Positions 15,006-22,426 of a stretch of DNA of 23,991 nucleotides are shown here, piece after piece (within the stretch, counting starts at the first letter, position 1; every line of letters starts with the position of its first letter). The stretch is taken from positions 1 to 23,991 of the forward strand of contig JBGPHC010000046.1 of the NCBI GenBank assembly GCA_041484195.1. The letters are read 5' to 3'. This stretch comes from PSRI01 sp041484195 (lineage in GTDB: Bacteria > Bacteroidota > Bacteroidia > Chitinophagales > Chitinophagaceae). The notes under the pieces were generated by a model that saw only the letters and a list, made by a program, of their open reading frames with translations, was not told the DNA's origin and did no database searches. The translations under genes were made by a program, and so were the position numbers.

Positions 15006-15035
15006 CTTTCCTGTGAAAGCCCTGGAATCAGGCTT
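15006..15035. repeat. Further small hairpins upstream of the nuclease operon
   Basis: CTTTC-CTGT-GAAAG (15006-15019) and AAGCC with GGCTT across CTGGAATCA (15017-15035) are adjacent short stems. They add to the hairpin density of 14950-15035. Each alone could be chance. Confidence 0.25.
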
Positions 15036-15326
15036 AAATCAAGCATGGTTACCGCGATTTTCTATATTTTGTTTGGTGGAAAGACGTTTATTAAGATGTT
15101 ATTTTGCGCCATAATAATAAAAAAAGCCTATATAAGAAAAGCTTGTGGACTTTAGAGCGGAAGCTGGCATAATAACAGACGATTCACAATTTCATTGTAT
15201 TTTACTAAGAGAATCGCAGGATCCAAACTCCGGAAGACCTTGATAAGTATGAGTGCAGAATTGCATTCTGAGACCTGGTCAAAAACGCCGGATGCTGGGG
15301 AAGCGAACCGACACTGAATTTCTGAA

Positions 15327-15334
15327 TATTTTTG
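15327..15334 (+). promoter_or_regulatory. -7 element (TAnnTTTG) ahead of the PQQ dehydrogenase gene
   Basis: TATTTTTG is an exact match to the Bacteroidota -7 consensus and lies 37 bases before the chosen ATG. No clear TTTG -33 partner is visible at the expected spacing. Confidence 0.4.
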
Positions 15335-15371
15335 ATGACAGATACTACAGTTTTCATTGAATATTGAGCAG

Positions 15372-17237
15372 ATGCGTTATTTATTTTTAGTAACTGTTTG
15401 CTGGAGCCTGTTTCAAGCTTCAGGAAATTTTGATTCACAAATGACGTCCAACGGGCTGCCCCAGACTATTCCGGGCGACACATTAATGGACCTCGGCAAG
15501 AGAATATTCTATACGACCTGTTATACCTGCCATAAGGATTCGCTAAGTACATTGCGCGCGCCGGGCCAATCTGTTCTGTCAAGCATGAATCCCCGGGCCA
15601 TATTTGCATCCCTTGACAAGGGAAAAATGCGGCAGCAGGCTATCCATCTAACAGTTTTGGAGCGGAAGGCAGTTGCACAGTGGTTGACTCAAACCATCAT
15701 TAAGGAAAGTCCATTGTCTCCCGAAGCATTTCAAAAGTTCCTGCCTTCGGAAAATCTCAAATCGGTATATGATTATTCCGGTTGGGGTGGAAATAATGAA
15801 GCTACCGGATTCCGAACGGCCAGGCAGTCGGGCATTTCTGCAGCCAATATTGGCACCTTGAAATTAAAATGGGCATTTGCCTTTCCTGATGCAACCGTGG
15901 TGCGTTGCAAACCGGCTGTGGCAGGCGATTGGATAATTGTGGGAGGGCAATACGGAGATCTATATGCGATTCATAGGAACACGGGCAAGATCGGATGGAC
16001 ATTCATGGCTACTGCCGCCATACGGGGTGCCATAACCGTAATAAAGGATGGGCCAGCCATAACTGCCTATTTTGCGGACTACAGCACTAATGTTTACGCT
16101 GTTAATGTAAAAACGGGCAGACTAATATGGAACAGCAGGGCAGGCTATGAGCCACATTCTGCCGTTACCGGTTCCGTTGCAGTCTATGGCGGCAGAATAT
16201 TTGTGCCGATCACTTCAACAGAAATAGCCTCCACATACAATGGGAAATATGATTGTTGTATTTCATCGGGCGGACTGGTGGCATTGGATGCAAAGACCGG
16301 CAAAATTTTGTGGCATCACCGTGTGGTCCCAACTGCAAAAGTTTCCGGCAAAAAGAAAAACGGTAAGCCCATTTACGGGCCATCGGGAGCGCCTGTTTGG
16401 AGCAGTCCGACAGTGGACTCAAAGAGAGGCCTGGTATATATTGGCACCGGCGAGAATTATAGCCGGCCCGCAACGCAAACCAGCGATGCCATACAGGCCG
16501 TTGACATGAAGACTGGCAGATTGGTATGGAATTTTCAAGGCACAGGGAATGACGCCTGGAACCTGGCCTGCCCCTACTTGAATAATTGTCCTGAAAATCC
16601 GGGGCCCGATTTTGACTTTGGCATGGCTCCTATATTGGTTCGTACAAGAGACGGAATTGATATGCTGGTAGCCGGTCAGAAATCCGGATTTGTATATGCA
16701 TTGAATCCCGGAACAGGGAAGCCAATATGGAAAACAAAGATTGGAAAGGGTGGAGCACTGGGAGGCATTCATTGGGGAATGGCAACAGACGGAAAATACG
16801 CATATGCGGCAAATGCCGACAATATAAATGGCATGAACCCAAAGGATACGGCGGGAAAACCTTCGCCTGGCATCTATGCCCTCGATCTCATCAATGGAAA
16901 AATTGTTTGGGTGAGCCCTGCAGTGGAATGCGCGGGACAAAAAAATTGTATCGTTGCCAATTCCGCGGCACCTGCAGCAATTCCAGGATTTGTTTTTGCT
17001 GGAGGGTTGGACGGACATATTCGGGCTTATTCGAGTGCCGATGGAAAAATCGTCTGGGATTTCGATACCGCCAGGGAATTTGAAACAAGTTCAGGGATTA
17101 AGGGCAAAGGTGGAGCGCTGGATGGTCCGGCTCCGGTAATTTATGACGGCGTGCTCTTGGTGAATTCGGGATATGGCATGTTCTCGCAAATGCCCGGCAA
17201 TCTGCTTTTGGCTTTTGAAGTGGACGGGTCCAAATAA
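15372..17237 (+). CDS. Exported quinohaemoprotein dehydrogenase: cytochrome c domain plus PQQ beta-propeller
   Basis: Predicted periplasmic alcohol dehydrogenase resembling polyvinyl-alcohol dehydrogenase (cytochrome). The chosen ATG at 15372 gives 621 residues and a typical signal peptide (MRYLFLVTVCWSLFQASG). An in-frame TTG at 15357 is five codons earlier and less likely. Residues about 36-110 are a small cytochrome c with C50-Y-T-C53-H54. From about 125 a beta-propeller follows, with repeated quinoprotein strands such as GDLYAIHRNTGKIGW, VYAVNVKTGRLIW, LVALDAKTGKILW and IYALDLINGKIVW. The vicinal Cys pair C295-C296 matches the disulfide that sits over PQQ in these enzymes. Electrons would go from PQQ to the internal haem and then to the respiratory chain. 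No PQQ synthesis genes are in the window. The substrate is unknown; secondary alcohols or polymer alcohols are the family precedent. Confidence 0.85.
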   Translation: MRYLFLVTVCWSLFQASGNFDSQMTSNGLPQTIPGDTLMDLGKRIFYTTCYTCHKDSLSTLRAPGQSVLSSMNPRAIFASLDKGKMRQQAIHLTVLERKAVAQWLTQTIIKESPLSPEAFQKFLPSENLKSVYDYSGWGGNNEATGFRTARQSGISAANIGTLKLKWAFAFPDATVVRCKPAVAGDWIIVGGQYGDLYAIHRNTGKIGWTFMATAAIRGAITVIKDGPAITAYFADYSTNVYAVNVKTGRLIWNSRAGYEPHSAVTGSVAVYGGRIFVPITSTEIASTYNGKYDCCISSGGLVALDAKTGKILWHHRVVPTAKVSGKKKNGKPIYGPSGAPVWSSPTVDSKRGLVYIGTGENYSRPATQTSDAIQAVDMKTGRLVWNFQGTGNDAWNLACPYLNNCPENPGPDFDFGMAPILVRTRDGIDMLVAGQKSGFVYALNPGTGKPIWKTKIGKGGALGGIHWGMATDGKYAYAANADNINGMNPKDTAGKPSPGIYALDLINGKIVWVSPAVECAGQKNCIVANSAAPAAIPGFVFAGGLDGHIRAYSSADGKIVWDFDTAREFETSSGIKGKGGALDGPAPVIYDGVLLVNSGYGMFSQMPGNLLLAFEVDGSK

Positions 17238-17420
17238 AGCTCTTATGCATGACCGTAAATATGATATTGGTAAATTTCAAGATAAGTTTTTTGAAGCTTT
17301 TCAGGCCTTATTCCTGCCCATAATGGGCCGTTGAATCACAAAAAAGATAAAAAATTATGCATTCAATGCCGTCAGCATGAGTTGTCTCGGAAGCATCTAA
17401 TGGACTTATTCTCCGGGAAC

Positions 17421-17484
17421 CCGGCTAAAAAGGAAGAAATCCGGGCTAAAACTTCTTAAAGTGCCTTCTTTTACTTCTTAAAGT
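17421..17484. promoter_or_regulatory. Helically phased direct repeats upstream of susC
   Basis: CCGGCTAAAA (17421-17430) recurs as CGGGCTAAAA (17442-17451), 21 bases on. ACTTCTTAAAGT (17451-17462) recurs exactly at 17473-17484, 22 bases on. Two motifs each repeated at two helical turns, about 190-250 bases before the susC start, look like binding sites for a regulator acting on one face of the DNA. No regulator gene is in view. Confidence 0.4.
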
Positions 17485-17620
17485 TGGGTTTTGCACCGGA
17501 AGCAGCAAAACCACTCAAATTATTGTCCGGTAATATATTGTGACGTAAAAAAATGTTAACTAAACGATAAATAAATTTCTTGTTATTTTAAAAATTATTT
17601 ATCATTGTGTATCTATTACA

Positions 17621-17628
17621 TATTTTTA
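17621..17628 (+). promoter_or_regulatory. Possible -7 element of the susCD operon
   Basis: TATTTTTA matches five of the six fixed positions of TAnnTTTG and lies 43 bases before the start codon in strongly A/T-rich DNA. The nearest TTG (17605-17607) is too close to be a standard -33 element. Confidence 0.3.
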
Positions 17629-17671
17629 GACTGTTCTGAATCTAATTAGAAATCATTAATTACTACTGGTT

Positions 17672-20626
17672 ATGACTCCAAAACGACTACTGCAAGCCAT
17701 TGCATTGCCTGTATTTATGCTGTTCTTTCTGCAGGCATCTTTCGCACAGGAAAAGACAGTTAAAGGAAAAGTTGTTTCCTCATCAAATGTCCCCCTACAG
17801 GGAGTAACTGTTCAGGTTAAGGGAACCAGAACCGGAACTGCAACGAATGGAAATGGAGATTTTACGATAACTGTTCCCGGATCTAACAGTGTTCTTGTAT
17901 TTAGTTCCGTTGGATTTGCCACGCAGGAAGTGATTGTCGGCAGTCAGTCCGATATTTCAGTTCAACTTGCTGAGAGCTCCGAAAGGCTTTCAGACATAGT
18001 TGTTGTGGGATATGGTACTCAGAGAAAACGCGAGGTAACCAGTGCCATCACAACAGTGAAGGCTGAAAATTTCAATAAAGGTAATATCAGTGATGTGGCC
18101 CAGTTGCTGGCAGGTAAAGTTGCCGGCCTTTCTGTTTCAAGAGCAGGTGGTGATCCAAATGCAGGATTTACGCTGAGGTTAAGAGGCCTTTCTACCATAG
18201 GTGTCAATACACAACCGCTTGTTGTGCTCGACGGCCAGGTAGGCGCAGACCTGAATACAGTAGACCCCAATGATATCAAGAGTATTGATGTGTTGAAAGA
18301 CGGATCTGCCGCCGCCATTTACGGTACCCGTGGTTCCCAGGGTGTGATCATCATCACTACCAATACTGGCAGGGCCGGAGCCATGCAGGTAAACTACAAT
18401 GGCTCTATCACTGCAGAAAGCCCGGTGAAGTTCACACACCATATGACCGCCTCCGAATTTCGTGCTCTGGGTAAGGGAATAGATTATGGTGCCAGTACTG
18501 ATTGGAACAAGGAAATCACCAGGACTGCTTTTTCCCATACACATAATTTGAATTTTTCAGGGGGCAGTTCATCTACCACCTACAATGCCTCCGTCAATTT
18601 CAGGAATAGTGAAGGTGTTGCAATCACCACAGGCTTTCAGCAATTGAATGGCCGCCTGAACCTCACCCATAAGGCTCTTAAAGACAGGCTCGTGTTTAAT
18701 GTGAACCTGAGTACAACCAGGAGGAAATCCGATATCGGTTTCAGAGACGCATTCAAATATGCAACAATTTATAATCCAACTGCTCCTATTTACAGTAAGG
18801 ACCCTCTTTATGATATCACAGGTGGCGGCTATTTTGAAGCCAACCTGGTGGACTATTCTAATCCGGTTGCTATGCTAAGGCAAAATTCTAACCAAGCTGA
18901 ATTACAAAGGTCTAATTTTTCAGGATCTGCGGAATTTGAGATCATACATGGATTGAAATTTCTAGTTCGTTATGCACAGCAGACTTATAGTAATTATGCA
19001 CAGGCATATCTTCCCATTAATGCATTTATCTCAAGGAACTATCTGGTTGGCGTAACCGGATTTGGCCGTCACGGGTATGCTTATAAGCAAGATGACGAAT
19101 CCGCGAACCAGTTGTATGAAAATACACTGAGCTATGAACACAAATTCAATAGGTTAAACTTGCAGGCTCTTGGCGGCTACTCATATCAGGACTATCTAAA
19201 TCAAGGGTTTGGAGCTCAGGGTGGTAATTTTGCAACTGATGCGTCCGGCCAGAATTTTGGTGCGGCTCTCGACTTTTCCAATGGAATCGGATCAGTCAGT
19301 AGTTACAAAAACGCTTACAAAATAATTGCTTTCTTCGGTAGAGTAAATCTCAATTACGATAATATTGCTTTTTTATCTGCGAGTTTGAGAAGAGAAGGTT
19401 CTACCATGTTCGGTGTAGATAATAAATGGGGATACTTTCCAGCCGTAAGTGGAGGTGTAGATGTTAAAAGGTTAGTGGATATTCCTTGGGCAAATAACGT
19501 CAAATTGCGCGGAAGTTATGGGATTACTGGTGCACTCCCGAAACAACCATATGTATCTCTTGCCTGGTATAATCGAACTGGAACTTACTATGCTGGAGGT
19601 AGTTCGTATTTGAACACCTATGGCAATACACAAGTATCGAATCCTGGCTTAGGCTGGGAGAAGAAGAATGAGGTTGATTTGGGTCTGGATTTCACACTAT
19701 TTAATAATAGATTGTCGGGTACATTCGATTATTTCAATCGTACAACTAAGGGGCTCTTGTTCTACGTAACCATTCCTTCACCGCCAAATTTGGCTCCAAA
19801 TGAATGGAAAAATATAGGTAGATTGGTCAATAAGGGCTTTGAATTTGCAGTGAATTATGACATTATCAAGTCCCGCGAATTTACGTGGAATTCTGGCGTT
19901 ACTTACACTCACTTCCACATAGTACTTGCCGAATTGGATGAATCTTTGAAGGGTTCTTATGTGGGTGCCACTAATCTGGGTACTCCGGGCCAGGAAGCTA
20001 CACAGCTTACCCGTGCCGTGGAAGGCGAACCTATCGGCCTGCTCTGGGGTTATAAATATGTAGGAGTTGATGCTAATGGAAAGTATTTGTTCGACGACGG
20101 AACCGGCAAGGGTGTTTTGGCCACAGCAAATCCTCCAAGGGGAGTCATTGGAAACGGCCTTCCTAAATTCGAATTCGGCTGGATTAACACTTTCAAGTAT
20201 AAGAATTATGACTTCAGTTTCTTCCTTCGTGGTGCAATTGGTCACCAATTGATCAACACATTCCGCGCATTCTACGAGAACCCGCTGATTGCGTCAAGCT
20301 ACAATGTAGTAAACACAAAATATTTCAATCCTGCTGTGACTGATGCACAGATCTATAGTAGCTATGATGTGGAAAAAGCCTCTTTCGCTAAATTGGATAA
20401 TGCAACATTGGGTTACACCTTACCGGTTAAAAATGGCAGCGCGATCCGTAGTCTGAGAGTTTTCCTGACCGGGCAGAATTTGTTCACGATTACCAAATAT
20501 ACAGGTGTTGACCCTGAGGTGAGATACGAGGATGTTGATGGCAATCCATTGGCACCGGGCATTGACAGAAGAGAAACCTGGGTATATACCCGTTCCTTTA
20601 CACTGGGCGTAAATCTTGGATTCTAA
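17672..20626 (+). CDS. SusC/RagA-family TonB-dependent outer-membrane transporter
   Basis: Forms the outer-membrane barrel that imports oligosaccharides, peptides or other large nutrients together with the SusD-like lipoprotein that follows. The 984-residue product has a signal peptide (hydrophobic 10-22, FAQ at about 24-26). A carboxypeptidase-regulatory-like domain spans about 28-105 (VKGKVVSSSNVPLQGVTVQV, SVGFATQEV). A TonB-box-like DIVVVGYGTQRK and a plug domain follow, with SIDVLKDGSAAAIYGTRGSQ. The rest is a beta barrel ending in Phe, as outer-membrane proteins usually do (LGVNLGF). There is no extra N-terminal STN domain, so direct FecR-type signalling is not expected. The length is typical. 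It lies 35 bases ahead of the susD-like start. The transported substrate cannot be assigned from the sequence. Confidence 0.96.
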   Translation: MTPKRLLQAIALPVFMLFFLQASFAQEKTVKGKVVSSSNVPLQGVTVQVKGTRTGTATNGNGDFTITVPGSNSVLVFSSVGFATQEVIVGSQSDISVQLAESSERLSDIVVVGYGTQRKREVTSAITTVKAENFNKGNISDVAQLLAGKVAGLSVSRAGGDPNAGFTLRLRGLSTIGVNTQPLVVLDGQVGADLNTVDPNDIKSIDVLKDGSAAAIYGTRGSQGVIIITTNTGRAGAMQVNYNGSITAESPVKFTHHMTASEFRALGKGIDYGASTDWNKEITRTAFSHTHNLNFSGGSSSTTYNASVNFRNSEGVAITTGFQQLNGRLNLTHKALKDRLVFNVNLSTTRRKSDIGFRDAFKYATIYNPTAPIYSKDPLYDITGGGYFEANLVDYSNPVAMLRQNSNQAELQRSNFSGSAEFEIIHGLKFLVRYAQQTYSNYAQAYLPINAFISRNYLVGVTGFGRHGYAYKQDDESANQLYENTLSYEHKFNRLNLQALGGYSYQDYLNQGFGAQGGNFATDASGQNFGAALDFSNGIGSVSSYKNAYKIIAFFGRVNLNYDNIAFLSASLRREGSTMFGVDNKWGYFPAVSGGVDVKRLVDIPWANNVKLRGSYGITGALPKQPYVSLAWYNRTGTYYAGGSSYLNTYGNTQVSNPGLGWEKKNEVDLGLDFTLFNNRLSGTFDYFNRTTKGLLFYVTIPSPPNLAPNEWKNIGRLVNKGFEFAVNYDIIKSREFTWNSGVTYTHFHIVLAELDESLKGSYVGATNLGTPGQEATQLTRAVEGEPIGLLWGYKYVGVDANGKYLFDDGTGKGVLATANPPRGVIGNGLPKFEFGWINTFKYKNYDFSFFLRGAIGHQLINTFRAFYENPLIASSYNVVNTKYFNPAVTDAQIYSSYDVEKASFAKLDNATLGYTLPVKNGSAIRSLRVFLTGQNLFTITKYTGVDPEVRYEDVDGNPLAPGIDRRETWVYTRSFTLGVNLGF

Positions 20627-20661
20627 AACTTACTATTAATTTATTATAATATTTGTATAAT

Positions 20662-22269
20662 ATGAAACCTGTAACGATAATAAAAAATTCGGCGATAGTC
20701 CTGCTGCTAATTGTTGGATCTTGTACCAACTTGGACGAAAAGAGACTGCTTTTTGATACAGTCACGGAAGATAACTTTGGCAGGACCGATGCGGAATTGG
20801 CTTCGTTAGTTGGCAATGCCTACGTTCCACTTTATGGATTCGGAGGCAATAACCACATGATTCCACTTAATGAAGTTACAACCGATGAAATGGTGGTTCC
20901 GCAAAGGGGTGCCGACTGGGGTGACGGTGGTCACTGGGTAAGACTTCAGACCCACACTTACAATGCAACAGACCCAACTCCGAATAATGCATGGAATTTT
21001 TGTTATGGTGGAATAGTTACTTGCAACAAGCTATTGCTAAACCTAGCGACCAGTACTTCGCCTAACGCACCAGCCTATGTTTCCGAATTGAAAGCCCTGC
21101 GCGCCATATATTATTATTGGCTGTTGGATATGTTTGGAAATGTTCCAATTGTTACCGATTTTTCTGATCCCGCACCTCCGGCTAAGTCTGACAGACAAGC
21201 TGTATACACCTTTGTAGAAAAGGAATTGCTTGACAATGTAAATGATCTGCCGGTTGCAGGACCTGAAGATGGTCCGCATTACGGAAGGGTGACCCGTTAT
21301 GTAGTATATGCTACTTTGGCTAAATTGTATCTTAATGCACAGGTATATACGGGAACTGCTCAATGGGATAAATGCATTTCAATGTGTGATACGATCGTTA
21401 ACAGCGGTAAATACAATCTTACGCCAAATTACAGTGATAATTTCGTGAGAAACAACACCGGCTCACCGGAATTCATCTGGGCGGTCCCTTATGACGGCGT
21501 TAAGGCGAAGGGGTTTAATATGGATATGATGACCCTTAGCTATCTAAATCAGGCTAGTTATAATATCAATGCACAGCCCTGGAATGGATTTGCAACTATC
21601 CAGGAATTCTATCAGTCCTATATTGATCCTGTTCAAAATCCTGGACCACAGGGAAGAGTTATAGGACTTAGCCCGAATGGCGATAGCGTGAACGGTACCA
21701 TAGACAAGAGAATGTTGAACAATTTCCTGGTCGGGCCGCAGTACGCTTCTGACGGCTCACGCCTGGCAGATGGTGGTGCAGATCAGACTGACCCAGATGG
21801 ACAGCCGCTTACTTTTACTCCCTATATCAATGAATTATTTCCCAACGCCTGGAGACAATCGGGCGCAAGGATTAACAAATGGAATTTTTATAAGGGAATG
21901 TTACAGGATATGGACAATGATTGGGCCATTTTCAGGTATGCTGATATACTGTTGACCAAGGCCGAGGCGACCGCGAGAAAAAATAATGACTGGAACGATC
22001 CTATAACGCTGGCCATTGTGAACCAAATCAGGACACAGCATGGTGGCGTGGATCCATTTGCTACTTTGACTGCGGCTACTTTCCTCGCTGAGAGAGGCAG
22101 GGAAATGTTCGCTGAAACATTCAGGAGACAGGATATGATCCGTTTTGGTGTGTATAATAACGCATGGAGATTCCATACCGCAGATCCAGACACGCATGTT
22201 AATATTTTCCCGATTCCTGAAACGCAAATTAATGCGAATCAAAATCTGACCCAGAACCCGGGATATTAA
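20662..22269 (+). CDS. SusD/RagB-family nutrient-binding outer-membrane lipoprotein
   Basis: Surface lid protein that captures substrate for the SusC-type transporter encoded just upstream. From the ATG at 20662 the product is 535 residues. A TTG at 20653 would add three residues and is not favoured. The lipoprotein signal is MKPVTIIKNSAIVLLLIVGS with the lipidated residue at C21. SusD landmarks are the TPR-like helices (ELKALRAIYYYWLLDMFGNV, RYVVYATLAKLYLNAQVY), SPEFIWAVPYDG, FRYADILLTKAEA, ERGREMFAETFRRQDMIRFG, and the terminal FPIPETQINANQNLTQNPGY. The last is the usual end of the family, so the protein is full length. Transcription appears to stop at the strong hairpin 35 bases downstream. 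Confidence 0.96.
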   Translation: MKPVTIIKNSAIVLLLIVGSCTNLDEKRLLFDTVTEDNFGRTDAELASLVGNAYVPLYGFGGNNHMIPLNEVTTDEMVVPQRGADWGDGGHWVRLQTHTYNATDPTPNNAWNFCYGGIVTCNKLLLNLATSTSPNAPAYVSELKALRAIYYYWLLDMFGNVPIVTDFSDPAPPAKSDRQAVYTFVEKELLDNVNDLPVAGPEDGPHYGRVTRYVVYATLAKLYLNAQVYTGTAQWDKCISMCDTIVNSGKYNLTPNYSDNFVRNNTGSPEFIWAVPYDGVKAKGFNMDMMTLSYLNQASYNINAQPWNGFATIQEFYQSYIDPVQNPGPQGRVIGLSPNGDSVNGTIDKRMLNNFLVGPQYASDGSRLADGGADQTDPDGQPLTFTPYINELFPNAWRQSGARINKWNFYKGMLQDMDNDWAIFRYADILLTKAEATARKNNDWNDPITLAIVNQIRTQHGGVDPFATLTAATFLAERGREMFAETFRRQDMIRFGVYNNAWRFHTADPDTHVNIFPIPETQINANQNLTQNPGY

Positions 22270-22303
22270 GCGCTGGTTAATTAACCTGAAATATATAATC
22301 AAG

Positions 22304-22334
22304 GAAAGCAAGTAATACTATATTACTTGCTTTC
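22304..22334 (+). terminator. Strong hairpin terminator after the susCD pair
   Basis: GAAAGCAAGTAATA (22304-22317) and TATTACTTGCTTTC (22321-22334) are exact reverse complements around a 3-base loop CTA, a 14-bp perfect stem. The right arm runs on as TTCTG. It lies 35 bases after the susD-like stop and separates that gene from the VCBS gene. Confidence 0.8.
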
Positions 22335-22354
22335 TTCTGTTTAACAAATTACCC

Positions 22355-22385
22355 TTTGCCAGGGGCAGTTTCCACATTATATTGC
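22355..22385 (+). promoter_or_regulatory. Possible promoter of the VCBS-repeat lipoprotein gene
   Basis: TTTG at 22355-22358 and TATATTGC at 22378-22385 are separated by 19 bases, which fits Bacteroidota -33/-7 spacing. The -7 element matches only four of six fixed positions. The location after a strong terminator and 42 bases before the ATG supports separate transcription. Confidence 0.3.
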
Positions 22386-22426
22386 GGGAATTAGAAATCT
22401 GAGAATAAAAGATTAAGTTCATTTCA

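Larger units (their letters stand above)
14914..15371. other. Divergent intergenic region between the PIN-GNAT-EVE and PQQ dehydrogenase genes
   Basis: About 460 bases without a credible gene. The left 130 bases are rich in short hairpins (listed separately) and hold the promoter of the leftward nuclease operon. The right end holds a TAnnTTTG element for the rightward dehydrogenase. A 74-codon plus-strand frame at 14931-15155 has no domain and odd composition, and was not accepted. No tRNA or other RNA gene was recognised. Confidence 0.5.
17238..17671. other. Long upstream region of the susC-like gene
   Basis: A 434-base gap without a gene. The left part has a weak hairpin GCCCA-TAA-TGGGC (17316-17328) that could end the dehydrogenase transcript, though no T tract follows. 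The middle carries paired direct repeats (17421-17484, listed separately). The last 150 bases are very A/T-rich, as expected for the promoter of a regulated SusCD operon, with a -7-like TATTTTTA at 17621-17628. Confidence 0.5.

Noticed and set aside
14931..15155. 74-codon plus-strand frame in the hairpin-rich region
   Set aside because: No domain, irregular composition, overlaps the promoter of the nuclease operon.
16419..17018. 199-codon minus-strand frame inside the PQQ dehydrogenase gene
   Set aside because: Low-complexity Cys/His-rich translation antisense to clear beta-propeller coding sequence.
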